Shown: positions 25,996 through 38,945, counted from the stretch's first letter. The stretch is DNA of 48,304 nucleotides from Hemicentrotus pulcherrimus (GCA_003118195.1 BEXV01000090.1:455383-503686), one strand, 5' to 3'. Numbers and translations: made by a program. Notes: a model not told the origin generated them from the sequence alone.

Positions 25996-26684
25996 TGTCT
26001 TCCATATCAGAATCAAAGCCACTCAACATGTAATCTCTGCAATTTTTATGCGATCCACCAAGGCTCTGTAGCACATTGAACTTCCTGAGAATTATTGATG
26101 GGAAGGAAAAATAGGTCTGCAAATGGATATCAAATTAATCTCATTGTTTGGCTGCCTTGAAATCTCAGTTCTAAGCTTGTTTAGGATCTGTTAGATGATG
26201 AGCATACATGTAGGATCTTTCAGGTTATGAGGATGCTGGCATTTTACATGTTAGGCTTCTCATAAATTGAGGACATTTTTAGCAAAGCAGGAGTGCTAAT
26301 GGAGGTTGGTATACTGTAAATGTCAGTGCCATTCGATGTTTCATTGGTTTAGCAGCTATTAGGGATACATTGCTTTATCGGTGTGGAGATTTAGCATCAA
26401 TAATCTCAAGAGTGAAATGTAAAATACCACACATTATAATGAGTACATGTACATCTCATCTACTTTTATGATGTTGATGATGATTATCATAATTATGATG
26501 AAGATGGGTGATATCAACCTCTTTTTTGTGTAAAAGAAGCCTGATAAAATTAGGATATTTATTTCAAGTTTACTGAGAAATCATCTTTGTAAGAATTAGC
26601 TAATATTTAAGTTCTGTATAGGGCACAAAAGGCAATCAATTTGTTTCTGTACGGTTTGCAAGAAAATAGCATATTTTACAAAAG

Positions 26685-26686
<2 letters not shown>

Positions 26687-26727
<41 letters not shown>

Positions 26728-26765
26728 TTTATAGGGCGCTTTATACAGATGTTTCTAAGTGCACA
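26687..26765. repeat. (AAT)n microsatellite with AGCGCT-family repeat end
   Basis: About twelve AAT units (26687-26724) followed by CATTTATAGGGCGCTTTATACAGATGTTTCTAAGTGCA in two blocks, matching the dispersed family at 16810 and 44881. Confidence 0.65.
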
Positions 26766-27184
26766 GGTGGTACTGTCTAACTTTTAATCATTCAACATGT
26801 TTAAATCATAAAATGTCACTACTTTGGTTGTGGAAAATTTCCCCTTTAAAAAAAGTCCTGTAATGCATCCCGACTTAATCTATGAGATGGGTATTTCAGG
26901 GAGAAAAAAAACCCTGCTACAAGTAGTGTCTGCTCAGTATTCACATTCATGTAGACATGGAGTACAACATTGAGATGCACATTGTCTCTTTCTGATGTGC
27001 CTAAGGGATAGGAAACACTTACAGAATAACAATCCTGTTCACATATTCATGGAAAGAGATCAAGTTCGTTGACATTGTACTATCCTTTGGAAACGTCACA
27101 GTTCTGACGGAATTCCTTAGAATTGATTTTGTAAATTATATGTTGTATCTGTAAATGATATGAGTAATTGATTCAATATTTGTA

Positions 27185-27263
27185 TGTGAGGAGGAGGTGG
27201 GAGGAGGAGGGGGAGGAGGAGGAGGGAGAGGGACGACGGAGGAGGAGGAGGAGGAGGAGGATG
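27185..27263. repeat. (GGA)n microsatellite, upstream of the orphan exon
   Basis: Irregular GGA/GGGA tract ending just before an undetermined base at 27269. Its purine-rich strand occupies the place where a polypyrimidine tract would be expected for the following exon. Confidence 0.9.
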
Positions 27264-27265
27264 AG

Positions 27266-27405
27266 AACNGCTGGAGAGAACTATAGGCCTGATGAAGAAG
27301 GTTGTTGAGAGAGTTCAACAAGAGAATGAACAGCTCAAGAAAGCTCCGGGTGTCACTACTCAGACTGAGATACATGCACTCAAGGACCAGAATAAAGCAT
27401 TGAAG
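27266..27405 (+). CDS. Orphan coiled-coil exon resembling CEP290
   Basis: From about 27266 an open frame encodes a peptide containing LMKKVVERVQQENEQLKKAP, then GVTTQTEIHALKDQNKALK, ending at a codon boundary before the donor gtgagg. Heptad spacing of Leu/Val (VVERVQQENEQLKK, EIHALKDQNKALK) marks it as coiled coil. From memory, ERVQxENExLKKAPG resembles a segment near the C-terminus of CEP290, a ciliary transition-zone scaffold; this was not checked by alignment. The 5' edge is obscured by an N at 27269 and the (GGA)n run, with no pyrimidine tract. Its phases do not fit the host gene's neighbouring exons. It may be a duplicated fragment, a nested gene's exon or an assembly join. Other coiled-coil proteins remain possible. 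Confidence 0.5.
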
Positions 27406-27471
27406 GTGAGGAGGAGGAGGAGGAGGGAGGAGGGAGGAGGAGGAGGAGGAGGAGGAGGAGGAGGAGGGGGA
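27406..27471. repeat. (GGA)n microsatellite, downstream of the orphan exon
   Basis: GGA/GAGG tract starting directly at the donor gtgaggagg and ending in GGAGGGGGAG. ORFs through it give poly-Arg/Gly or poly-Pro and are artefacts. Confidence 0.9.
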
Positions 27472-28154
27472 GTGCATGTATGTGTTATCTGCAACTCTGA
27501 TAAGGAATGTTTAATGAATTCCCTATTTTGTCCTGCTTTTATCATGGAATTGCTATGCAGATGCTGCCTACAGCCAAGTAAACACAGTCATCTATCCATC
27601 GGACGTTAAATCAATTTTCATCTGAAAATTGTCCAATTAAATCTAGCTGGAAGGGATGGGGAAGCCAAATTAGCATTCAGATAGGCCATGCTCATTGAAA
27701 GAGTGAGTGCTCTTGAATCCCAAGTGTTTGCGCCACTGTTGAAGCTGGCAATCTGGGACGATGACAGTAATGAAATGGGGGCCATATTGACATGTTGCAC
27801 ATTAATGATAAGATTCACGTCTTCATTGTATGATGGTGGAATTCACCAGGGAGTGATACTTGCTATTCATTGGCGACAAACAGCCTGACCATTGATGAGA
27901 GCAATGAATGACTTCAGAATTAACCCTATTAAAGAGCAATGAAATTTCAATCTTCGAAAGTGATGCCCTCGCCATGGTGCATATAAGTATTATTAATGGA
28001 AATTACCACTCGGGGAAAGATATACAGTATATGTGATCATCCTTGACCCGCAATGATTTTTGCCTAGCATTGAACCTGCCGCATTGATCCTGCCGCATTA
28101 ATATAGAATTAGAGTAAATAATTGAAGGAAGGATCAATTTAAAGAAGGGGTATT

Positions 28155-28206
28155 ACAGCCAGAAGGGCGTTAACTGGCGTCATAGACTTAATGCCCTCTT
28201 GGCTGT
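28155..28206. repeat. Hairpin, GGAGCCAGAAGGG family (best-paired copy)
   Basis: The left arm ACAGCCAGAAGGGCGTTAA and right arm TTAATGCCCTCTTGGCTGT pair over 19 bp with three mismatches around a 14-nt loop. Confidence 0.7.
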
Positions 28207-28410
28207 CTACAGTTGATTTGTAATCTGTTAGATTTTTATCTCCAGATTAATGTAGTCTGTAAGAAAATATGAATAATGGAAGATGCAGAAATTGTGACAT
28301 ATTTAGAAGAAGAAGTGTGGTATAACATATGACACAGCAATGGGGTGTGATCATGAAATATACATGTACCTTGTTTAACACCAAAGGGGATGCATTAGAG
28401 TGAGAGTTCA

Positions 28411-28412
28411 AG

Positions 28413-28443
<31 letters not shown>

Positions 28444-28459
28444 AGGAGAGAGAGAGAGC
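28411..28459. repeat. (GA)n microsatellite
   Basis: Uninterrupted AG dinucleotides, then GTGGGAGG and a second short GA run. Confidence 0.9.
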
Positions 28460-29006
28460 AAAACAAAGTTTGAGCTGAAGAGAGTTGGAGAAATTGAGAG
28501 ATTTCAAGAGTGCCATTTCCTACTTATCTTTTGCTTCAGGTCACAATACTTGAATGGCATTATTTGCACAGGTTCTAGCACTAAATGGGTTCTCTTGATT
28601 GTTGTAAAACGGGTTGAACTAGATACATCCTACCCCGAAGCAGTGTTAGGAACTTGCAAATTTACCCCCGGTAGACGCGGGATTAGTTGCTTTTTACTGG
28701 AAGGGTATAGGGGTCCTGATCTGGGGGAAAGACAGTTTCATCCAGGAGCAGGAGGTGCACTCTATGGTGGCAGTTTTTGCTAGTAAAAAGAAGGGGTATG
28801 CTGGCTGCAGTTTGTTATATAAAGTGCTCTGCAATTGGTAAAATCTCACCTTGGACTCATTGGAAAAAACGAAAATATACTTTTTGTATATGCCATTACA
28901 ATTTAGATTTGTGAAACTATTAGTTTAGTGGTCACAACTTCGCCAAAATGTAAGATTCAGATTACATATAGTTATTTTCCATACTTGGATGAAATTCATA
29001 ATAACT

Positions 29007-29351
29007 GCATTTACACTGCACCAAAAAATGGTTGCTCACACTATGAATATGACGGCCAAAGAAAGCGGACAAAATATACAGTTCCTCAGGTAGACAAAGG
29101 AACATCCCTTCACTGCTATTATGTAAAAATGTATAGAACAGGTGAATATGCACGTGACACCTGTTCTACACATTTTTACATAATAGCAGTGGATAGCAAG
29201 GGAAGTTCTTTTGTCTACCTGAGGAACTGTATATTTTGTCCGCTTTCTTTGTCCGTCATATTCATAGTGTCATTCCAGTGTTTCCAGGCAAACACAAAAA
29301 CAAAGCAAAAAACAACTTCCAAAGTTTCACTGATTTCTGCAGTGTAAATGC
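29007..29351. mobile_element. Small TIR-bounded element holding a long hairpin
   Basis: GCATTTACACTGCA at 29007-29020 is mirrored exactly by TGCAGTGTAAATGC at 29338-29351. Between them lies a long near-perfect inverted repeat (29038-29144 with 29158-29270). Sequence related to the segment at 24915-25135 continues to about 29560, so the full element may be larger. Overlapping ORFs on both strands simply mirror the palindrome and are not regarded as genes. Confidence 0.65.
29038..29270. repeat. Long inverted repeat, 107- and 113-nt arms
   Basis: The arms match at about 90-95% by eye, with a six-base insertion (GGATAG) in the right arm and a 13-nt loop. The tips are CACTATGAA / TTCATAGTG. Intronic transcription in either direction would produce a long double-stranded RNA stem. 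Confidence 0.85.
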
Positions 29352-29560
29352 AAACTTTGGTAAGATGCAGAATTTGGCTCATGGGACTCTCCTCGCTTCC
29401 ATGCTAACGCATGAAGGCCACTGGCGAGTCGTGCATGCGTACTATATACTCACCACAAAAAAATTGGTATGAGCAAACCCAAACAGTTTTTATGGGTTTT
29501 TCCAGTAGTGTAAATAGTAGTAAAACAAAATTGTGTCTGGGATGTGTAAATGTGCCTAAT
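29335..29560. repeat. Dispersed repeat copy related to 24915-25135
   Basis: It shares ordered words (AGTGTAAATGC, GTCGTGCATGCG, ACTCACCACAAAA, CAGTAGTGTAAATAG, TGTGTAAATGTGCCTA) with the other copy. Confidence 0.5.
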
Positions 29561-32560
29561 ATGGAGATTTTGATTTAGTTTTTATTTTGAAAAACAAATC
29601 TGCATGTTTCTGTTGTAAATTTTATATTGGACACATCTTCAAAACAGCAGTGCCAAACATGATTCCTTGTTCTTGTAGATTTCTGTAGTATTTTAAGTAA
29701 GAATAATGTTCTGGTTATTTTATAAGGTCATAATGTTTGTGCAAACCTAGATATCTATCATGTACCAAATCTCTTATCAATCAAGTGAGATTAAATGTTG
29801 GTTTATGATCAGATCTTCCTCATCCATCTTTCCAGGGACTATAATCTTTTACCAACCAACCAACTATAATTAAGATTTTTATGATTGCCAGTACTTCAAG
29901 GAAACATGATGCATCATATTACTGAGAGCTAGAGAGCAGAATTTGAGAACTCAATTTTTGTTTTAATTGATCACTCTGAGATATATTCTGAAATGATCTC
30001 ACATCAATGATTATATCTATTGCAAAGGAAAATATATAGATGAGTGGTTCACTGAATGGGTTGAAGGGAATCTAACCTTAATAGTAAACTACACTGAAGG
30101 AAAGAAAGCACACAAATCAGAGAAGCAGATTGGACTTTGAATTGGCTGAATCAGCAGTGTCACTGTCATCAAGTGCTGGACAACTTTCCTAATTGTTTCA
30201 ACACACAAAATGACTTAAATATCAAATTTTCAAATTGCATTACTCAGGAGAATTTTTGTTTCTTACAGAATCTTTAATGATATATGCCACCCACAATATA
30301 TTTCAATACTTGCCCAAAGGAAGAAGGGTTTTAGGAGAAAAATAGAAATGTAATATATTTGTGTACAAGACGAACAGGAGAGATGTCCATGAATATGTCA
30401 CAACCCAGTGACTAAATTATCAATTTGCGACTCGCATAGATGATCTCTTATTTTAAACACTCATAAACTTTGGATTTCAAACTTTCGCCATTCTGTTTCT
30501 CTTATTTTTCCACTAACATGGGAATGACATTATTACAAGGGTTGGACTGCCCTATAAGGTTGCAATTTTCTTTCTTGTGGGTGAGAATGAAAGGGTAGGA
30601 GAAAACAGGGAAGCCTCTATGATGTATAGAGACAAAAGAAAGTTGGTGCTGGAGGCAAAATTTGTCTTTGATTCCTCACTACTGTCAGGGGTGGCGACGC
30701 TCAACAAGCGACAAATAAAAGATAGCCATGTACCTAGAGGATCCATCAAAAGGGAGGGAGAGAAGAGGACGGAATGAGAAGTATTTAAGAGAAGCGTTTA
30801 AATAACGGATTGTACTTTAGTTTTTAGCCCAAGGTCTTTCTGATTCATGAAATATGGATTTAAGAGATGGACTGCATCCATAGAAGATAGCCTGAATTGG
30901 AAAAAAAAAAAAAGATTAATAGATTCTTGTTTCTTTCCCTATTCCCCATTTTGTGGTGATTCATAATTTGGCAACAAAGTATACATCTTTGATCAATCAC
31001 ACTTGAAATTTGGCCACTCCTTTCATAAGGGTTTTAGTCTCAGTTGTGTAACCTGCATGGGTACCTCAAAGGTGATATTACATATATATTCACATGAAGA
31101 AATGTGCTCATTTTTTTGTGTCAAAGTGCAGAAAAGGATAAGGAAGAACTGAAGTTGAAACGAATGAGATTGATTTCACCCTCACTTTAGAATAGTTCAC
31201 AAGGTGTTAAAGATTCATATGCAATGTATATTTCTACACAATTAGTCTATGGCACCACTTTAGCTTGTACAAACACATATTAAAAGAAAATATAAATAGG
31301 ATTACAAGGCACGTTTGTTTATGCAATTGCAGTAATGGATCTACATCCTAAAGTGTGTCTTACAGATACCGGTACTACAAAATTTAAAGTTGACATAAAT
31401 TTATTGTGACTTTATTCCTGATAGTCCAAGTGCATGATAGTAATTGGCCACACCAAAGACATGCACAGCAATCCGAGATAGGTGACTAAAATGCTGTATT
31501 GCAAACTAGAAGGAAGTCACATGGAGATATTCAATGAGAGTCACTGTCATTACATCAGGGAATGTAAAAGACCTATTCAAATACAGGCGTCTCATCGATT
31601 CACACACAAATGGAGTATCGTATGCTGTAATGCATCGTGGGTGATTCTCCTATATGAGGTATGATCTAATCGATTGGCGTTACCTTATCCTGTCATGGAA
31701 CTGTCAGAGAATTCGCTTAGACAAATTAGTTTGAAGTCATTTGACTTTGAGTTCACTTGCTTTCTGTCTGCAATCCTTCAGCTTTATTAGTTTACATCCA
31801 TCAAAGAGCAAACTAGACTAAGGTGTGGATGTGGGTGTAGATGTGAAACTTCATTTAGACCAGAATAAGGAGACCAAAGACATTTCTCAAGAAATTTACT
31901 GTTGACTTTTATACTTTTTATATTGCCTTCATGAGAAATATTTTCTGTTTACCTGTAATACTGTTTTCATGTGCACATAACAAATAGCAACACACTAGGC
32001 ATCATCATTAGTATTTTCCTTTCAAATATTTTGGATTGTGAAGAACCTATGATTTAAATTATTTTGAAACAGCTTAAAATCATAAAGAAGTTTATATGGG
32101 TTCATCAAGTTTATCTCATGCAGGAGCTTTATATTCTTTTATCTGTTGATGGCATTGTTTGATAGGATTGTATGCAGCTCTCTATTTATCACTTGGAGAC
32201 ATTTTCATATAACAAATCTAACCTTTTCTTCTATTCTACATGTACTAGAGTATTCATATATACAGCACAACAAACAGTTCTGAGTGCATTAGGAAATGTA
32301 GAGCTCACCAAAATAAGTGGTAGGAAATTGCAAGTTGTGCCCACTTGTGATTAAATTGTGGTAAATTATCTTGTATATATATATGCTCTTATAATATTAT
32401 GAAGAAAGTAGGACAGTAATGGAAGATTAGAAAAGTGGTATTACCATATGGTATTGCAAGAAGAAAGGTGATGAAAGAAGGAAACTACAGAAATATTTCA
32501 AATCTAAAGCTTACTTCAGTTTCCACAGTCTAGCTTAACTTGTATGGTTGAAATAGGCAG

Positions 32561-32586
32561 CTGAGAGCTAGAAGGGCATTAACTCC
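32561..32586 (+). repeat. Single arm of the GGAGCCAGAAGGG family
   Basis: GAGAGCTAGAAGGGCATTAA without an obvious complementary arm nearby. Confidence 0.5.
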
Positions 32587-33749
32587 TATTCTTCAATATA
32601 CCAGTACATGTAGATTTAAGTCCATTCTTGCTATTAGTGGATGCTTCCACTAGGCAAGGTGAGCAGAAAATATGTGACATTACAATCATGAAAGAAGTTT
32701 TTAAACTATCTAAGTGCTTTATCACCATGTAGTTATCAACAATGAAAGACACAAGGAAAAATATGTGGTACGTCACTCGTTAATGATGCACTCATCATAC
32801 TTCCAATACGACCTTGATTATCCGTTTGCTAAGTCTTTTTGACCTTCAGCAAAATGGACGCTTTCCCCATTACCAGAGGAAAAATATTGAAGGCCAATGG
32901 AGCATGATTAAAGAAAATGCCTGAAATAAACCAAGTGACATATTGATTTTTTTTTAGCTAGCAAATATTCTAAAAGATGGATGTTCAATTTTGAGTTTAG
33001 TCTTGACAAGGACTGTCATTCAGGTTTCAGGCTTACAGGTATGCCTCGTTTTGCAATGAATTTGCCCAAATGCTTGGTCTTTAAAGCCCTGAGGCATGAT
33101 GGGTTTTTTGTGGGTGAAAGATAATTGCTGTTTGTAGTGTAAACAAGAATATAGGTTTCAGAGAAATAGGAGTAATAATATATGGGCAGTGACTGCCTCA
33201 TTCTATTTCTTTCCTCCATTGATTTTCCTGCACAGCAAAAACATATAAACAAAATATGGAGAAAAAAAACATGTATGAGGAAGTGGTGGCTTTATCAAGA
33301 CACTTTTCTTCTAGACCACTGGTATGTACATATATGTATACATAGCTTCACTGTTCCATGCTCAGCTTCTGTAAGTTAAAAACCAAGTCATGCTCCTTTT
33401 GATATTACAAGCCAGATGAGAGAGGAGTTTGGTTGCTTCATTCATGTTATTTCACTCAANGTTGGGGAATGAATGGCAAATCAACGTGTGAACTGTATGT
33501 GTATACACGTGCTGCAGAGAACTGAGAACATTTAATTGATTTCTGCCAAAACAGATTTTGACTTTTAAATAATTGCGATTTTGTGTGTTTTTTTTTTGTA
33601 AGTGTATTTTGTCATGAGATACATCTCCGTCAATTTGTTTGATCGAAGGACCAAGATTAAAGTTAACGATAAAATCATTTTGTTTGTGTCAATTCTTCTT
33701 TTGAAATTCATACAACATTACATGATCACCAAACATGACTTACACGCAA

Positions 33750-33822
33750 GGAGAGAGAGAGAAAGAGAGAGAGAGAGAGGGAGAGAGGGAGGGAGAGAGA
33801 GAAAGAGAGAGAGAGAGAGAGT
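33750..33822. repeat. (GA)n microsatellite
   Basis: Interrupted GA tract of about 70 bp with GGGAGG and AAAGAG variants. Confidence 0.9.
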
Positions 33823-36059
33823 TCATGTTGATTCGAACATGCTAATGGAGTACCTTGACTAGGTTTTATAGTTCAAATTAATTTCCTGTGTAAAAGCAAA
33901 AACATGCCAGGATAAATTATGTTCACACTTTGAACATGAACATAAATTGTAGAAAGGCGTGCATTGCCATGAATGTTTATAACGCTTTTGAACTATTGAA
34001 AAATGAGGAATCCCAAAAATGTGCACAGGGGTAGATGCAAATTGCAATCGAGCAGAATTCAATTCCACACCTGATCACCGTAAATATTGGATGAGTTGTA
34101 TGTACTTCGCCAGGGGCAATGTATCCTAGATTGCATTTCTCATGTGCATTTATAAACTAGTTGTAGATATAGGTTAAAGGAACGTTTACATCATTCAAAA
34201 TAATCAGATGCAAATTCTGCTTATAGTCTGTTACCAGCAGCACAATTAACAAGAAAACAATTTTCTTTAATAAAGCATTGTATTTTGTCCAAAGTAATGA
34301 CTAACCTGCTGATTTTGCCCAGGAAAGCTGGGATAGATGAGTAAATGTAAATACGCAATATAAGCTCAGCAGATATACTTTTGCATTTCAAGAGGATGTT
34401 AACCGTTAGAAAATAATGATCACTTTTTGAAAGTAAACCATTGATATACAGTAATATGAATTTACGGTAGAAATGGTGAATGTTAACATTACAAAAGAAA
34501 GACTACTGTTTGAATGTAAATCATTTATGCATGATATTGTGTATCAAATTAATAAACATATTATCAATCCACACAAAATTGTTATGAATCTATTGAAGTG
34601 AATGACCAAAAAAAGAAGAAACTTTTAACTACCCGTATCTATTTGTGCATGCAGCATCACCTTGCATTGAATAAACTCTAGAATTCATATATGATATAGA
34701 TAATGTGATAAAAATTGATTTGACCCAAGTAGTCAAATTCCCATGATGTTGAGACCATAGGGAAATCCCAAAATGAAATCAATAAAACCAGAGCTAAATT
34801 GGCAACGAAGGTCCTTGTATTCATTGTGAGCTCCCTGTCCTAATACCTTGCTGATACATGTATATGGAAGTAGAGAATGCTTGTAGTCAGATAGTTTAAA
34901 GCTCATAACTTGATAACCCAGTCATGGAAAAAGAGGAAGAAACTTTTCGTGGCCAGTGGAGGATAATTTCCGGTTGAATACAATAATGATTGTGCTCGTG
35001 AAGCTGTCAAATAAAAAGGGTGCCCAGGAATGATAACATCAAGTCCGCCATTCTGTCTTCAGCAACGGATGCATCGATCTTTACTGGAAACTTCTCCCTT
35101 ACCAATACGCTAAGTAGAGCAGAAAGTACATGCAACCATGATGATGAAATAGAGAGACATACCAGGCAGAGTGTAGTTGGGAAGTTCAGAGTTGATGTCT
35201 ATCTTTAGATTATATTCATTTGCATCTGATACTGATATGTTGTGAAAGTGGTTGTTCTTAAGCCAGGTTTCTTGAAACGATAGAGAATCCCAAGAGATAT
35301 TTTATTAGGAATAGTAGGGCCTTTCTTCAGAAGGAATAAGGAAATGATGCTATTAAAATACTGTTAATTAAAAAGGATATGAGAAAATAAAAAAGGGTGT
35401 TGCTTTTCATCAATACACACAACCGATCCCTATACCTATGAGCTAAAACTTGCTTACAATAAAGACATTTGAACATGTAGCTTAATATTGCAAGTTTTGT
35501 CCCAACCCCTTTGAAATATCATGCCTTTGCCCCTGCTTGTAGCCATCCTTATAAAATGTCATGCTGTGTTGCTCACAAAGCTGATGGATTGTTGTTTCAC
35601 TCAGTACTTCATTAGGCATCATTCATGGTCATTTAGTACAAAAGGATGTCTAGTTTTTAGGATGAGATGGAAAGATCTGGGGGAAAACCCTTTTTATCTA
35701 TAAGACTGCAGTCTTAATGATCGTATGCTGTTGAATCTTAATAATACATACATGTAGCCTTGTTACATCCTAAAGAAATAATACATTAATTTTTATTTTA
35801 TGCAGAAATTAAAATTTGACATTATATTTTGTTATTGAGAACAATCAACTATATTTGGCATTGATTGTACCACCGTGTACATGCATGTTAATTCACACAG
35901 GTAAATATCAAGTATTTTGAAACGGTATCAAAGTTTTTCTTAGAAGCCAAGCATAGAAAAATAAACATCCAAAACCTAAAAACATGACATCAAATTTTCT
36001 TGAAATCGATATCATAGATACTAGTATTTACAATTTAAGTTAAAGTAGACTTTCATAAT

Positions 36060-36120
36060 ACATAGATAGATATCTATATAACGCCCTTACATAACATGCT
36101 CAAAGTGCTTTTCAGTAGTA
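36060..36120. repeat. Degenerate AGCGCT-family repeat
   Basis: ATCTATATAACGCCCTTACA followed by TAACATGCTCAAAGTGCTTT matches the repeat family consensus with several changes. Confidence 0.45.
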
Positions 36121-38032
36121 AATGAAACAGAATAATTATTTTGCTCTCCAAGTGCATACAATGTAAGTTTGTTGTGTAAAGCTGTGTAAAGTTATTCAAA
36201 AAGATGTGCACCACATGTGGTTTTAGACCATTTTTCTGGAAATTTGAGAAAACTATGGTCAAGAGGGTCAAGAGTACCTGTCATTAGAAATATTACTGAA
36301 TAGCATTGTTATATGTTTGATGATAATTCCATGTACCATATAAATGATGAATTAGCTTTAGAATTTCTCAAATTTCATAATGGCTCTGATCACCAATTTG
36401 AAGGAAGATTATTCTAGGAGTGCTCTGACTATTACATTTCTTCCATCAATATACTCATGTAGGTGTTACCTATATATATGCTAAGATCTCTGTCTTAGAA
36501 TGTATCCCCTTAAAATAACTGTCATCAGAATCCCAGCTCAGCACTTATGTCATGTGGCAAGAAGTTAATCTGGATTCTACAATCTCCTTCAAGGTAGAGT
36601 AATTGGGTATGCCTGGCTGATAAGAAGACATTCTGTGAAAGCTGAAGCACCTTGGCAAATCTGCTGTGAAAGCAGGGATAATGATGCTTGTGTAGTAATG
36701 ACAAAAGAAATGTGTAGAATATCTCTTATTGCGTCCCTGATGCTCAAACACTCTTTTGAAGAAGCAGTAGTAAAAAACATCTGTCCGTTAATCCTCCTGG
36801 AGGTATAATTTGCTAATGTTGTAACCTCCTTAACATAAATACAGTCTTTCCCATTTATAATTTTTAATTCATTTTTGAGATGTAAACAAGCAAATTTAAA
36901 ATGTAAAGTAGAGATATCTAGTGTATTCTTTTAAAGGTAAAGCAGGATTACATCATTTAATAAATTTTTTGTGAAGTCGTTAATCTCACAATTACAAATG
37001 GCGCTTTACAGTAAACTATTATGTGAATGGTCATACCACTTTCTTCAATCTAATTTGATTGTAACACTGTCACTGTATAGCGAGAGATACTCTATGTGAT
37101 AGTTTTCAGAGGAATTAATTCCTAGTCTGTTATTATGTTGTTATCCTAAGCAAGGCCAAAAAGTGACCAAGTGACTAAAAATATCCTCAAAACAAAAAAG
37201 AAGCAATTAGTTAATGAAATATCTCCTAGTTTCTGCATGATCACATTTGCTTACATGTTGGAATACATGTACATATTGATCAGAAACAATGATGCCAATT
37301 TGCCTGTTTTCCTCTGCTTGCATGGATTTTCATGGATTATAAAAATTGTATCCATTCTACAACCAATGAATGAGCCTAGGAATAGTATTACTAGAGAGAT
37401 GGCACAATTTACAGTTGTAAATGCGTCATATTTGTATTGCTATTATGATAAGGATTAGTTGTATCTCTGCTAATTTGTCCACTTTACCATGGATTGAACT
37501 CTGCCTTATTGGGCATTGTTGAACTTGGCTTTAAATTTGAGTTTTTCCTCACAGAAGTCTAAATTACAAATTTATTTGCAGAAAAGAAATTGCAGGTTTA
37601 TAACAATGTGTAAATCGAAATCACGCTACCAGTAGATATTCCAGTTGTACTTGTTTTATTTAGTTCATTGTACGACCTTAGTATGTTTGTAGCTTATGAT
37701 ATATATATATAGATATATATCATGGAAGAAGAGCACTTTTGATTCGCAGGATTGATATATACCTCCTACATGTCATATCGACCCTCTTGATATTCTCAAT
37801 CATTGATGATAAGAGAGATGATACATCCTTCAATTCTTGTATGAGGAAATCAAAAATACGTCTCCATTGTAGTAAAAGTGCTTTGGTACGCTGGTCCATT
37901 GATCCATTGATTGTTCTAGATATGGTATTTATCTAGAGTTATATCTCTTTTCCCTTGTGAAATGAAATGTCTTCTTAGAGTCAAAAGGTCATTCACTCTT
38001 TATTAAATGAGTCAATGCACAATGTTGTCTGT

Positions 38033-38095
38033 TTGGCAGCAGAAGGGCATCAACTCTTTTTCATTTCATTCTGAGCTAATGCTCTTCTGGCTCCT
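38033..38095. repeat. Hairpin, GGAGCCAGAAGGG family
   Basis: The left arm GCAGAAGGGCATCAACTC and right arm GAGCTAATGCTCTTCTGGCT pair imperfectly around an 18-nt spacer. It lies in the host intron about 850 bp before the exon at 38946. Confidence 0.6.
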
Positions 38096-38768
38096 AACTG
38101 ATGATAGATATATGTCATGCATCATATACCAATAAATGCTGCAAGAGGGAAAGGAGGGGGTAATGCATATATTGCCTGAGGGGGCACAACATTTTTTCTT
38201 TCAGTGTACCATACAATACAAAGTTATTCTTGTTTAAGGTAAATTTGAGTCTATTCCTTGATTATCTGTTTTGTGTTAAAATTCCCTATCATTAGGGATA
38301 AGCCCAACATTCATTGATGTTAAGGAGAAATTTACAGAATTTTTAGACTGGTACGGGTGTGTTCACATCTTTGTTAGATAGCATTCTTGGATAGAGTGCT
38401 CTAGCATAAACAGAACTTCCTCTTTCCTCTTGTGTTCATTGCATCTGCAGCCTTGTATGCTTTGAGCTGTTTCTCCTCTACACATGTCCCTCTATGAGCC
38501 TTATTTCATCTATTTAGATGTAGAAAGGACTTCAGCTCAATGGTAAAGACTTAACACCTTTCTAGTACCCAGGAGTCAGGAACCAATATTGTGTAGAAAT
38601 AATTATGTGATAATATCACCTAGTCATCCCAATGAATAAAACATGAATGCTAATATAGAAACAAAAATGTGTGATATGATCAATTTATGGTTGCATTGAA
38701 ATATATGAATCATAGATGGCACTAGAATAAGTCATGAATATAGAATATGCCATAGAATGCTATTTCAT

Positions 38769-38832
38769 CTGTTTGGAGCCAGAAGGTTGTTATTCATATA
38801 ATTAACAAATTGGCTCCAAAATTCAAACAGAC
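38769..38832. repeat. Hairpin, GGAGCCAGAAGGG family
   Basis: CTGTTTGGAGCCAGAAGG and AATTGGCTCCAAAATTCAAA, followed by CAG, form imperfect arms. It ends about 110 bp before the acceptor of the exon at 38946, so it sits close to the splice site. Confidence 0.55.
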
Positions 38833-38945
38833 AATAATAATGTATACACCTATAAAAAAAAAAGAATCGCACGTGTTATAACATCTTTTCTTGCATCTTC
38901 ATTCATGCCTTTATTTTGTTCATGTTCTTCTTTCTTTTTACCCAG

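Larger units (their letters stand above)
3111..38945 (+). other. Very long intron (35.8 kb)
   Basis: This intron is defined by donor gtaggt at 3111 and acceptor tttttacccag ending at 38945, with phases that match on both sides. It contains most of the repeats in the window, an antisense intact ORF (19725-20093) and an orphan coiled-coil exon (about 27266-27405). Neither fits the host reading frame. Stretches with nothing distinct beyond AT-rich sequence, chance ORFs and isolated ACATGTAC motifs include about 3620-5650, 6200-13000, 13050-14560, 15760-16800, 16880-18240, 19040-19720, 20770-24830, 29570-32550 and 33830-36050. Confidence 0.7.

Noticed and set aside
27136..27609. ORFs on both strands through the GGA tracts
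   Set aside because: Poly-Ser/Pro and poly-Arg/Gly products of the microsatellite; only the central coiled-coil part on the + strand is coding-like.
28400..28783. 127-codon + strand ORF
   Set aside because: It begins in the GA microsatellite (Arg/Glu repeats) and the remainder has no recognisable domain or conserved-looking core.
28928..29472. ORFs of 60-139 codons around 29000-29470
   Set aside because: They read through a long palindrome, so the same peptide pieces appear on opposite strands; this is a repeat, not a gene.
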